This document shows positions 38,063-48,790 of a DNA stretch of 64,000 bases, piece after piece (positions within the stretch are counted from its first letter, which is position 1; each line of letters starts with the position of its first letter). The translations under genes were made by a program, and so were the position numbers. The stretch lies in contig WSYJ01000160.1 of assembly GCA_020186115.1 (NCBI GenBank), positions 92,529 through 156,528 on the forward strand, written 5' to 3'. The DNA comes from Histomonas meleagridis. Taxonomy: Eukaryota; Parabasalia; Tritrichomonadida; Dientamoebidae. Under the pieces are notes generated by a model. That model ran no database searches. It was not told the DNA's origin and was given only the letters and a program-made list of their open reading frames with translations.

Positions 38063-40717
38063 ATGTTTTTTGGTCTTTTGACTCTTGCATCATCCCTAAT
38101 CGATGCATACACAATGGGAAAGGAGATCACTGATTTAATTCGTTTCCAGCATCAAACCGGTGGCTTTTACGACACCGAACGTGAAGCAAATGCGCGTGAT
38201 ACATATCGCGCTGTTTGGCTTGCCGCTACCTATGGTGCTTTCCCATATATTGAAGCCAAAACTTGTTTCCGCTGGATTCAAACTCTCCACAATCGTGATG
38301 GAGGTGCATCACTTACTCCAGGATCCAAATCATCAATTTATGGCACATACTTATATTTTGTTATGTCCACCATGATTGCACCAGAGTCAATTGATATCCA
38401 ACGTATCATTGATTATCTTCATTCAAACTATGATATGGTTTCTGGCTTATTCAAGGATACACCAGAATCACAACCATCAATTGAAGCCACATACTATGCT
38501 TACCAACTTCTTTCAAGGTTCCATGATTCTGATACCACTTGGCTCAACACATTTGCCACAAAGAATTTCATTACAGATCTCCTTGTTGAAGATCATTTTG
38601 AAATCGAAGGTGTTTCACCAATCAAAGCTCAGCTTTATGCAGGTTCCATTGCTAAGTTCATTTCTCTTTCAATTCCATATCATCGTATTTCCGAATATGT
38701 CATTTCCAAGTTAAATTCCCAAATCAAAGAAGGAAAACTTGACAATGAAGAAGCTGCAGCTGGTGCACGTTTCCTTTATTTCCTTGGTGGAGAAGCATTT
38801 CCAATTTCACTTGTCCATGCAGTGAAGTTAAGTGGTTCACTTGCCGACTTATACTATGCCAATGTCATTCTTTCAGCCTCTGGTGAAATCTCTAAGTTCT
38901 TTGAGATCAAAGTATTATGTGGATCAGTAGAAGGCAACATGTTTGATATCGAAAAAGAAGGCGTCAAAGTCCAACAAGTCATTCATCCAGTCATTGCCGT
39001 CACATCGCTTGGTCGATTTGTCAATCCATTAATGCGTGTTAATGTCACCACCCTCTTAGGTGATGAAGCCCCATACACCGAAACATTACAAATTGATTAT
39101 AAGACCGGTCTTTACAATGCCCAACGATTTGCATCAGTTAACAAACTTGGCCAAATGGGAATTGATGTTGTTGCATGGTTCACAACAGAGATGGGCATTC
39201 CACTTGTCATCACGAAGTCTGTCCGTGCGCATGTTTCATTACCAGTCTACGTCTCATGCGAAGCATATCTCCAAGCAGATGAGATCATTCCAATTGGTGG
39301 CGTAGTTTCACCCGGAGTTAACTTCAATGTTAAAATCGAAGGCAAATTCGATGACTCAATTGAAGTTCAACCAACAACAGCAGTCACATTCCAAATCACA
39401 GATTCCGCCGGCGCAATTTTATACCATAAGAATGAAGACTTCAAGACACAACTTGAGTTTACATACCAATTACCATCATTAGCTATACCAATTGGTAACT
39501 TAAAGGTGATTATTGAAATCGGTGATAAAGTTAATGGCATTCATACGCATAAAGAATTCTCTTATAAAGTCGAAGGTACAATGTCCGCAATTAACGTCGA
39601 ATTACCAACAGATCTTAAGCTAAGTGATGTCCTTAAGGTTAAGATGACACCGGCATTAGAGATTGGACAAGAATTTGTACCATTCCAAAATGAAGAAATC
39701 ATTAAAGGAGAATTAACAGATGCATCAGGCGAAGCATTTTATCCACAGACATCATCCGAAACACAACAATATAAGATGCGTATTAAAGTTGGCGATTCAG
39801 TCATTAAAACTATTGACGGTGATGTTAAAGTTGATAAAGAAAAGAAATTATATGTCGAATTCGAAAGTAATGTTGACGAGAACTTAGATATCGCAACCGG
39901 ATTCACAGTTGACTTCTTGTTTAACTCAGAATCAAATGAACCAATTTTATTACAGCAAGAGAAGGAATGCTTCATCAAAGTAAGCACAACAATCATTGCT
40001 GAAGGCGACAAAATTGTAACAAATGACTTGAAATATGGCGACAAACTTAAGTTACAATTTGTTCTCAAAGATAAAGAGAATGATAAAGTACTCACGTCAA
40101 CATACGCATATCCAGTCATTGTCATCTTAAATCCAGAGACTAAGAACGTGTTACTTGAGAAGAAGGCCAAATTAATTGACGACAAGTATAACGCTAAGGC
40201 ACAAATCACCGGTGCTATTCCGTCAGGTGAAATAACCATTGCGATAATGATACGTAAAGGCAAAGAACTCGTTCCAGTGAACACTGAGTCAGGTTTATAC
40301 CAATCGAAAGTCAAAGTCATCGGCAGCATCGACATCAAGTCCAAAGTCATCGAATCCGCAAAATATTTAATTGTTGATTACAACATAATTGTCGACAACA
40401 AGAAGTTGCCAAGCGGCGCATTGAAGGCAAACATCTACGACAAGCAGGGCGACTTAGTAGACGTAGTTCCACTCACGCAGAAGAAGAGGGGAAGTCGTTT
40501 GAGTTACAGCACTGAGGCACTCAATGGCGCATGCGGAATAGAGCTGAGAAGAATCGGAGAGGACGACAACGAGAAGCCAATCTACACACAGAGAGTAGTC
40601 ATCGAAAGGTCAATCAGCGAATTGGTGATGAAGTTGCCAATCGAAGGAATCGCAACGATTTTGGCATTCGTCTTGTTCGCTTGGAGTATCAAACTCAGAG
40701 AGCACATCAAAGCCTAA
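38063..40717 (+). CDS. type I membrane protein with N-terminal alpha/alpha-toroid-like and beta domains
   Basis: The 884-residue protein has an N-terminal hydrophobic leader (1-17) and an alpha-helical region (about 20-290) with repeated 'TGGFYD..', 'RDGGASL' and 'AAGARFLYFLG' stretches, as in prenyltransferase or terpene-cyclase-like toroids. Several beta-sandwich-like segments follow (about 300-850), then one C-terminal membrane span (about 866-880) with a short basic tail. Ribophorin II/Swp1 of the oligosaccharyltransferase has a broadly similar helical-then-beta-then-membrane order; the match is weak and length differs. Codons ending in C and G (ATC, GCC, TTC) are clearly more frequent than in neighbours, which suggests high expression. 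ATG 38063 is preferred to GTG 38054. Confidence 0.6.
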   Translation: MFFGLLTLASSLIDAYTMGKEITDLIRFQHQTGGFYDTEREANARDTYRAVWLAATYGAFPYIEAKTCFRWIQTLHNRDGGASLTPGSKSSIYGTYLYFVMSTMIAPESIDIQRIIDYLHSNYDMVSGLFKDTPESQPSIEATYYAYQLLSRFHDSDTTWLNTFATKNFITDLLVEDHFEIEGVSPIKAQLYAGSIAKFISLSIPYHRISEYVISKLNSQIKEGKLDNEEAAAGARFLYFLGGEAFPISLVHAVKLSGSLADLYYANVILSASGEISKFFEIKVLCGSVEGNMFDIEKEGVKVQQVIHPVIAVTSLGRFVNPLMRVNVTTLLGDEAPYTETLQIDYKTGLYNAQRFASVNKLGQMGIDVVAWFTTEMGIPLVITKSVRAHVSLPVYVSCEAYLQADEIIPIGGVVSPGVNFNVKIEGKFDDSIEVQPTTAVTFQITDSAGAILYHKNEDFKTQLEFTYQLPSLAIPIGNLKVIIEIGDKVNGIHTHKEFSYKVEGTMSAINVELPTDLKLSDVLKVKMTPALEIGQEFVPFQNEEIIKGELTDASGEAFYPQTSSETQQYKMRIKVGDSVIKTIDGDVKVDKEKKLYVEFESNVDENLDIATGFTVDFLFNSESNEPILLQQEKECFIKVSTTIIAEGDKIVTNDLKYGDKLKLQFVLKDKENDKVLTSTYAYPVIVILNPETKNVLLEKKAKLIDDKYNAKAQITGAIPSGEITIAIMIRKGKELVPVNTESGLYQSKVKVIGSIDIKSKVIESAKYLIVDYNIIVDNKKLPSGALKANIYDKQGDLVDVVPLTQKKRGSRLSYSTEALNGACGIELRRIGEDDNEKPIYTQRVVIERSISELVMKLPIEGIATILAFVLFAWSIKLREHIKA

Positions 40718-40798
40718 ACACAACACAAAATAATATTTTTTAATGAGTGCGAAATGTTCTGTGCAGAGGATATTAATTGTGGAAATGGATTGAGTTGT

Positions 40799-41438
40799 TA
40801 CAAATGTTGCTGGATATGATCCACAAATTAATTTTGAAAATATGCAAAATTATGTATCACAGACAATGCGTGAAAGATTTAAGAAAAATTTCGATCTTCA
40901 TGAAATCATTCCACTTCCTCAATTTAATATAAATAATGACGTCTTTCATCAATCAAAACAATTTGATGATGCTTTTGATATCTTCGCACAACATTTAATT
41001 CAACAAATTGATGAATCCCTTCAAACATCTATTCTTGATGCTGATTCAGCCTGCGAAATATTTAATGCATTAATTAAACGAACATCGAAAGAAGATCTTA
41101 CAGAAGTCGTACGAAATGCATTTAAAGGAAAGAAATCATCAGAAACAAATTATTCGAAACAAGTTCAAGATATAATCGATAACAAGGTGAAATACATCCA
41201 AAGTTTAATTGATGATTGTAAGTTGTGTTTACTCACTAATTCAAGTATTACTGTTCCATTTATTGATATGAACTCAATTACAAATGACGCTGTTCAAGAA
41301 CTTCGTTCAATTACCACAGAACATGTCGAAATCACCAAATTTGCTGAAGAATTTCAAAGAAGAATTTCACCAAAATATCGCGAACTTAGCGAACACATGA
41401 TGAAAATTCAAAAGAAAATTAAAGAATTTTATGAATAA
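40799..41438 (+). pseudogene. 3' fragment of a large GTPase gene (duplicated copy)
   Basis: The region encodes the post-GTPase helical part of the family, starting at 'VTNVAGYDP' with no P-loop or start. Through about 40900 it matches the gene at 46906-49332 ('INFENMQNYVS'); from 'LHEIIPLPQF' on it is near-identical to the gene at 53643-54857, up to the last residues 'KIKEFYE' and the 3' flank. It is part of an inverted duplication (see findings). Confidence 0.85.
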
Positions 41439-41567
41439 AAGTTATAGCAAAATGAAACATCTTTTTTAATACGAAATCAATTTCTAAATAAATAAATTAT
41501 TTGTTTAAAACCAAAATTATAAAAATTCAAATGTGAATGAAAAGGTTTAATGATTGGAAAGTAGACA

Positions 41568-41789
41568 CTAAGTTGAAAAGAATTTTTTAATTCCAGTAAT
41601 TATCTTTGAATTTGATATCAAACTAACGAGTTTATCAATTATATCTCCGATTACTGAACCATTTTGTTTGTTTATTTCAGCTATATGTTTAGCTTCGTTT
41701 CTTAACACAACAATTTTGCTATCGATTATTTCATCCAAGAATTTTGATATCGTATTCTTGTAATTACTGGGCAATTTCCTCAAAGACAC
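41568..41789 (-). pseudogene. 3' fragment of another large GTPase gene (duplicated copy)
   Basis: Encodes about 70 residues ('LRKLPSNYKN', 'KFLDEIIDSKI', 'NKQNGSVIGDI') that match the extreme end of the gene at 50169-53345 plus the 55 codons beyond that gene's TAG. It is the other half of the duplicated convergent-tail segment and has no start of its own. Confidence 0.85.
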
Positions 41790-41940
41790 ATGTGAACAGT
41801 TTTCGAACTTTTCGTGAATTGATTTAATTCAAAATTGGCATGTTTCATAGGGAAACGTTTTTGATCAAAAACATCACAGAAAATAGTTATCGTCTTTAAT
41901 TTGTGGGAAAATCACAATTTCAAACAACTTTATAAATCCC

Positions 41941-43995
41941 ATGCTCATTTATCTTTTTTTAAATCCTGCTATTCAAAATACCTTTTATAACAATGGGACT
42001 TTGTCCTTTAATGAAGAAAGTCCGTTTATTCAAAATTACAAATTTCAAACAAAATATCTTCAAATTTCTAAAATTGATAACATTGAAAACAAATTATTTT
42101 ATAGATGGAAGCAACTTTTGTCAGTTGTTCTAGAAGATGTTACAGTGATTGGCGATTATGCATTTTATGGATGTACTAATTTATCAACAATTTCCTTCTC
42201 AAATTCAGTTCAAAAAATTGGAAATTATGCATTTTATGAATGTATTTGTTTACAAACAATTAATTTTCAAAATATTTCTTCAATAGGAAATTTTGCATTT
42301 TTTGGTTGCTCATTTGAATCAATAAGAATTCCGCCATCGGTTCAAAGCATTGGCAATGCAGCATTTTCCTGTTGTAGCTCTCTAACAAATTTTGAAGTTG
42401 ATAACGAAAATGAAAATTATTCGCATACTGCTGATGGAGTTCTTTACAATAAGAATCAAGACACGCTCGTCAGTTTTCCAAATAGAAGAGAAATGACAGA
42501 ATACAACCTTGATGCTAATGTTCAAGTAATTTCAGATTATGCATTTTATTTATGTACCCAATTATTAAGTGTCAACGTTAATTCTGTTTCAGTAATTGGA
42601 AACTTTGCGTTTTTTGGGTGTTCTTTCAAATATTTTGCTTTTCCGAGTACGATTACAAGTGTTGGAATTGGAGCATTTTCTAATTGTAATAACTTAGCAG
42701 ATGTTGATTATCCCCATCGAATGAACAATCTCAACTCAATCATTGTACATAATAGCACATTTCTTTTTTATTTAAAAGGTCTATCACATGAATTTTTAAC
42801 ATTGAGTCTTTACCAAGCAGTTGGCGATTATGCATTTTATGAATGTATTGTTCCAAAATTATATATTAAAGCCACAGTCGAAAGCATTGGGAACTATGCG
42901 TTTTATGGCTGTATTTTTAAAGAGATTTCATTTGAAGGTGTTAAAAGTATTGGAAAACATGCATTTGATAATTGCAAATATTTAACAAATATAACTTTTA
43001 ATAGTAATCTTGAAAGTATTGGTGATCTTTCATTCTTTGGATGTAATGTTCATAATGTTTTAATACCAAACTCAGTTTCATATATTGGATATGGATCATT
43101 TTCGAATTGTATTAATTTGGCTTCGATTGAAATCACAAATAATTCGAATTATGCAACTTTAGATGGAATACTTTATAATAATAATTTTACTGAAATCATT
43201 TGTTATCCAATTGGTAAAAACATAAAAGAAATAAAACTTTTGGATACAATTGAAGTTATTGCACCTTATTCATTTTATAATTGTTTGAACTTAAATGTAA
43301 TTAATATCACAAATAATGTTAAAGAAATTGGATCATTTGCATTTTATAATTGTTCTTTTATAACATTTGATTTTAATGATATTGAAACTATTGGAAAATA
43401 TTCGTTTTCAAATTGTATAAATTTATATGAAGTACATTTCAGTGATCACTTAAATCATATTGGAGAATTTGCATTTTCTCAAAGCAATTTAACATGCGTT
43501 TATTATAATGGAACTAAAGAACCACAAATTGATATATATGCATTTGATCAAATTCAAGTAGATACTATGATGATAAATGAACTTTATGAAGGTGTAACAT
43601 TTGGTCAATTAAATATAAGCAAAGATATGATTACTGAATGTCTTCCACCTCCTTCTGAAACATATACACAATCAAACACATATTCACAAAGTAATACATA
43701 TTCACAAAGTAATACATATTCACAAAGTAATACATATTCACAAAGTAATACATATTATGTATCGAATACACTTACTACTGATACAGGCGGAGGAATTTCA
43801 AAAGGAGTTTTAATAACAATTATTTGTTGTGCAATTGTTTTAGTTTTATTGATTATATTGGTTGCGGTTCTTGTAATAATACATAAGAGAAAAGTAAAAA
43901 ATTCAAGTGATAAAGATGATGGTGAAGCAAAACATATAATAAATGATATGGATAGCAACCAAATACCTCTGAATGATGAAGATCAATTACTTTAA
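41941..43995 (+). CDS. BspA-like leucine-rich-repeat surface protein 2
   Basis: The 684-residue protein has a hydrophobic N-terminus (1-13, weak signal sequence) and about 17 TpLRR repeats with the 'IG.YAFY.C..L..I.' pattern. A stalk of tandem 'TYSQSN' units is followed by a membrane span ('GVLITIICCAIVLVLLIILVAVLVII') and a basic-then-acidic tail. Same architecture as BspA-like protein 1. It sits inside the GTPase cluster, between the duplicated fragments and the decayed GTPase gene. Role in adhesion is inferred from the family. Confidence 0.85.
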   Translation: MLIYLFLNPAIQNTFYNNGTLSFNEESPFIQNYKFQTKYLQISKIDNIENKLFYRWKQLLSVVLEDVTVIGDYAFYGCTNLSTISFSNSVQKIGNYAFYECICLQTINFQNISSIGNFAFFGCSFESIRIPPSVQSIGNAAFSCCSSLTNFEVDNENENYSHTADGVLYNKNQDTLVSFPNRREMTEYNLDANVQVISDYAFYLCTQLLSVNVNSVSVIGNFAFFGCSFKYFAFPSTITSVGIGAFSNCNNLADVDYPHRMNNLNSIIVHNSTFLFYLKGLSHEFLTLSLYQAVGDYAFYECIVPKLYIKATVESIGNYAFYGCIFKEISFEGVKSIGKHAFDNCKYLTNITFNSNLESIGDLSFFGCNVHNVLIPNSVSYIGYGSFSNCINLASIEITNNSNYATLDGILYNNNFTEIICYPIGKNIKEIKLLDTIEVIAPYSFYNCLNLNVINITNNVKEIGSFAFYNCSFITFDFNDIETIGKYSFSNCINLYEVHFSDHLNHIGEFAFSQSNLTCVYYNGTKEPQIDIYAFDQIQVDTMMINELYEGVTFGQLNISKDMITECLPPPSETYTQSNTYSQSNTYSQSNTYSQSNTYSQSNTYYVSNTLTTDTGGGISKGVLITIICCAIVLVLLIILVAVLVIIHKRKVKNSSDKDDGEAKHIINDMDSNQIPLNDEDQLL
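43660..43749 (+). repeat. 18-bp coding minisatellite in BspA stalk 2
   Basis: Five tandem units of ACATATTCACAAAGTAAT (the first diverged; the next four identical) encode 'TYSQSN' repeats. The near-identity of units points to recent expansion or conversion. Confidence 0.9.
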
Positions 43996-45157
43996 TTTTT
44001 GTCTTTTGATTTATAATCAAATTTCATAAAATGTATAATAAATTTTAAATAAATTTCATCCATTTGTTCATTTTTTTTTTCGGGATATCCAAACTCTCCT
44101 CAATTACATTCGGCGCTTGTTTTGTTGATGCTAAAACATAGAAGAATACATTTTTTTTGATGCTTGCACCAAACTTCATTGATGCTTTTTTCTTATTTTA
44201 TTAGTTATTAACGAAAAACTTATCTCATGCGTAATGATAATCAAACAATACAATAAATTTTTTTTAATATATCATACACTCGTTTGAATTTTGTGCAAGT
44301 AACCAATAATTTTCAATTTGAGTATGATGGTTTGTTGATCCATCGACTTAATGCCCAGGGCAAAAAAAAATATCCCAAAATCATTTGAGATTTCTGTAAA
44401 CAAAGAATGTGGTGTGTCAAAAAACGTTAATGGTACCTGAAGAATATTTCTTCAATAAAAAGTTTAAATAATATATGAATATATAACACTATATCTGTAA
44501 TATTTAAAAACATTGTTTTATTATGTTTGAATATATTATATATTAAGATATTTTAAATTTTTTTTTGATTTTTAATTCAATAGTTTATGTAACTTTTGAG
44601 TTTAAAATGATCGACTTCTTTCAAATACATCTGTTAATATCTATAGGGAAATATGTTATAATTCCTATAATTTTGATTACTATAATGATGTAATTTTGAA
44701 ATAATGGGTTGGTCTTTAAATTTTTGAGTTGCCAAATCCGAAATTTATAATAATGGTATGATTAAATTTGATAATTTTTCAGTGCCATTATTGAATTAAA
44801 CATACTAGTTTTGATATGACTGTCATATGTCATTCGTTTTGATGGAATTAATTAGTATAATGAGTTAAGTGTTACAGGTAATTCGTTTGGTGGTAGGATG
44901 GCAAATTTCAATATCATTCAATTAGCCCGTATCGTTAACGATGCGTCTGTATTCAAATTTGAATGATAATACGATCAAAAATCGCTCAATTAGCCCATAT
45001 CGTGTGTTGTATAACGATATAATAATCTCAATTCTCTTCACTTTTTGAGGAGTTTACTTATCACAAAAAATCCGATAGTTCGATTGTTTTTTTTCAAATA
45101 CAGCGGTTATCCTCATTTTCTATTCAAGAAAAAAATTAAAATTTATCAAAAGATTTT
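43996..45157. other. intergenic region with an 18-bp direct repeat
   Basis: About 1.16 kb without a gene. TCAATTAGCCCGTATCGT (44918-44935) recurs as TCAATTAGCCCATATCGT (44986-45003), with CGTTAACG and TCAAATTTGA palindromes nearby. The region lies between the 3' ends of BspA 2 and the decayed GTPase gene. Confidence 0.55.
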
Positions 45158-45547
45158 TTATCTTTTTCCTAATAATGTTGGTGCCAATTGAATGAATCCC
45201 TGGTATAGACTCGTCAAAAGTTTCTTCAAATCGTCTTTAATGCTATTCCAAAACTTCAATTGATTATTATAAGCTCTTAATTTTGCGGCTTCTTTCAGCT
45301 GCAAATGTGCTTCATTTGTAATTTTTGATGAGAACGTTTCCAATTTCGTTGCCAACTTGTTATTTACCTCCCCACTTTCAATGATTTTCTTTGCACAATC
45401 AATACATTCTTTCTTAAACTTGTTCCCTTCAGCGTACGAATAAACTTCTTCTTCTTTTTTACTCTTTTTGTCATCTATTATATCAGAATATGCATTCCGA
45501 ATATCTTCAATCTTTTGTGCGATATCTCTTTGCATTATATCAGTTAA

Positions 45548-45611
45548 TTCTTCTTCGTTTTTTTTAGTTATTTCGTAAATTCTTCTTCGTTTTTTTTAGT
45601 TATTTCGTAAA
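45548..45611 (-). repeat. 32-bp tandem duplication causing a frameshift
   Basis: Two adjacent, identical 32-bp copies (45548-45579 and 45580-45611). Counting only one copy, the frames on both sides join in phase, so the duplication is the lesion. Confidence 0.9.
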
Positions 45612-48149
45612 TTCTTCTCATTGTATCACTTAGAGTTTTGCTTAAACATGATTTGAAAAACGTATTAACGTTTTGTTTCATATTTTCCGAAATTTTCACG
45701 TTTTTATTTTCTTTTTCAAGTTTATGATTCCATTTATTATTTATATATTGTTCTAAGTTATTTTTACCCGTTGAATTATTGAACAATGTTACATAAGCGT
45801 TACTTTTATTTGTTTGATATTTATCATAAAATTTAACATCATGAACATCAGTCCATATTTTTTTGTTTTCGACATTTGTTATTAAATTGCTAGTAATTTT
45901 ATTGATGATATATTGCGCATAATTCTTAAGTATTTCAGTTCTTTTATTAATATTTTCGGTTGAAACTTTTTTAGCTAAATCATTTAATTGAGATTTAACA
46001 TCTGATATTTGGTTTGATAAATAATCCAATAATTCTTTTTTATCTGAATTATTATTTGAAAACTTATTGTTGATTTCTTTCTTCAAATTGTTTTCGACTT
46101 CAGCAAATGAATTATATGGAAATAGTTGCGTTGTTTCAGTTGCTGTACTCATTTTAATCGATTCTTCCAATTTACTTCTTCGAGATAGAATCGAAGTTTT
46201 AATTGAGCTTATAGTAAGTGCTTTCATCATTTCTGTGTTTTCTTTTTCAGTCATCATATTCTTAAAACCAGGCAATTTGGAATTTAATCGATCTTTAATT
46301 AAAGCATTGATTTTTTCTTTGATATCTTCACTAAGATTTTGTGTTGAAAATTGTTCTTCACATTTCTTTTCGATTGTTTTAAATTCACTATCAATATCAA
46401 ATTTTTGTGTAGGATAATTTTCATTAATTCTCTTCTTTAATTGTTCGATTTCAATTGTAATTAATTGTTCGGCTTGTTTCTTAGATGTTTCATATTGTTT
46501 CTTTTTATTGGCTTCTATGACAGCTTGAATATTTTTGCGAAGTTCATCATCAAATGATGAAATTTGTTTCATAATAAATTGACGAACTTCAGTTATATTA
46601 CCATTATTAAGTTTAAGTTGTGAAATTATTTGAATAATTTCTTCAACATTTTCATTAGTTTTATTAAGTCGTAAATCTTTGATTGGAGTTGTTTGTAAAA
46701 GTTGTGATATAATCGATTGATATATTTCATTCTTTTTAATATTTAAAAATTCATTTATATTTTTGATATTATTTTGTTCTAAATTTTGTTTGATTTCTAA
46801 TTTCTTACTCGATATAATATTTTGAATAATTTTCCGAAGATTTTCTAATATTTTCTTTTGAATTTCACTTATTTTAGCACAAAATTCTCTATATTTATAT
46901 GTTATTTATTTTTCAGCTTTATCAGTAAATATTTTCAAAATATGTTTCTTCAATTGATCAGGTATAAGTTGATTAATTTCTTGAACTGCATCTTTTATAA
47001 CAGCGGCTTGATCTATGGAAGGAATAATAATAAATGAATCTTGAATCATATGACATTGACAATCATCAATGATATTTTGAATATAATTAATTTTGTTGTT
47101 AATTATTTCTTCAACATCTCTTGAATAAATTCTTTCTGCTGATGATTTCTTTCCTTCTTCCATTGCTTTTTCGGCAATTTCCGTAAGATTTTGTTTCTTT
47201 GTTCGTTTAATTAATGCTTCAAACATCTTACAAACAGCTTCTGCATCTAGAATCGACGTTTTAAGGGATTCATCAATTTGTTGAATTAAATGTTGTGCAA
47301 AGATATAAAAAGCATCATCAAATTGTTTTGACTGATGAAAGATGTCATTATTTATATTAAATTGAGGAAGTGGAATGATTTCATGAAGATCCAAATTTTT
47401 CTTAAATCTTTCACGCATCATCGCTGATACATAATTTTGCATATTTTCAAAATTAATATGTGGATCATATCCAGCAACATTTGTAACAACGCCCATTAAA
47501 CGAGTGACATCTCTTCCTGTGCCTTGTCGAATACTTTCAATAATACCATACATCGTACTTAATGCGTCCACTTCTTGACTCGTCGTTGATGTTTTGAGTA
47601 TTGAAATAAGTACATTAGAAAGTGCTGCATAAGGTGCAATAAGTTGACTTAAAAGAAATGTATTCGCTTCTGCATTATTACCACCTGTTAAAAAGCCATT
47701 GCACCCTTCAGTATCTACAAAATATGTATCTAAATCTTCACTCATGACATCAATTCCATATCGCGTTCGAATACCATTATATGAATATGGTCCATAAACA
47801 AATGCACCGCGTGTGGTTTCACGTATTCCATCACCAATTTGAATTGAATTACTTCTGTCACCTGTTAACTTTTTAATAGTTGATGATTTACCTGTTTGGA
47901 AAGAACCACATAATGTAACAAAAATTACACGCTTTCCTTTCGATGGTGCTAATGCATTTTTGAAAAATTTCGGATCCTGAACATAATCTATAGTTTTATT
48001 TTCCTTGTTTGTAATAGAACATGTGGTGAAATTATATATTGATTGGTTTTGAGGAGAAGATTTTTGTGTGCCTGATGAATTAGATGGATGAGAAGATCCA
48101 CCAGAGTTGTTGTAGCCGAATTGTTTACTTTGCTGAGCAGATGGATTAG

Positions 48150-48335
48150 GAATATATCCACCTGTAAATTGTCCTGTTGATGAAGATGATGGATTGTATC
48201 CACTTGTAAATTGTCCTGTTGATGAAGATGATGGATTGTATCCACCTGTAAATTGTCCTGTTGATGAAGATGATGGATTGTATCCACTTGTAAATTGTCC
48301 TGCTGATGAAGATGATGGATTGTGTCCACCTGTGT
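48150..48335 (-). repeat. 42-bp coding minisatellite in the GTPase linker
   Basis: About four tandem 42-bp units encode the repeated 'GQFT(S/G)GYNPSSSST' linker. Related units occur in the linker of the gene at 50169. Confidence 0.8.
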
Positions 48336-48344
48336 TTTGGTTAC

Positions 48345-48790
48345 TTTGCTGTGCAGATGGATTAGGATTATGTACGGTAGAGAATTGTCCTGATGGAGGA
48401 CGTGATGGGGGTCGTTTTGAACCTGATCCGTCAATCGGTCTCAATTTCACTCCATGAAATGCACCTTGTGATGAGCTCGAATTAGTTTCTTTTTGATGAA
48501 CTCCTTTCGTGCTATCATTAGATGTCGCACTTGATGTTGATGACCCAGAATTGTTGTAGTTGAATTGGTTATGCTGTGCAGATGGATTAGGATTATGTAC
48601 GGTAGAGAATTGTCCTGATGGAGGACGTGATGGGGGTCGTTTTGAACCTGATCCGTCAATCGGTCTCAATTTCACTCCATGAAATGCACCTTGTGATGAG
48701 CTCGTATAAATATTACTAGAATTCGTTTCTTTTTGATGAATCCCTTTCGTGCTATCATTAGATATCACACTTGATGATGAAGGCGGTGGC
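48345..48790 (-). repeat. internal tandem duplication of about 230 bp in the GTPase linker
   Basis: Two copies of a segment encoding 'GAFHGVKLRPIDGSGSKRPP' and its flanks ('STKGIHQKETNSS', 'NPNPSAQ') lie in tandem. The second differs by a short insertion and a few substitutions. Confidence 0.8.

Noticed and set aside
37849-38130. 93-codon open frame on the minus strand
   Set aside because: It overlaps the start of the membrane-protein gene and has no coding features.
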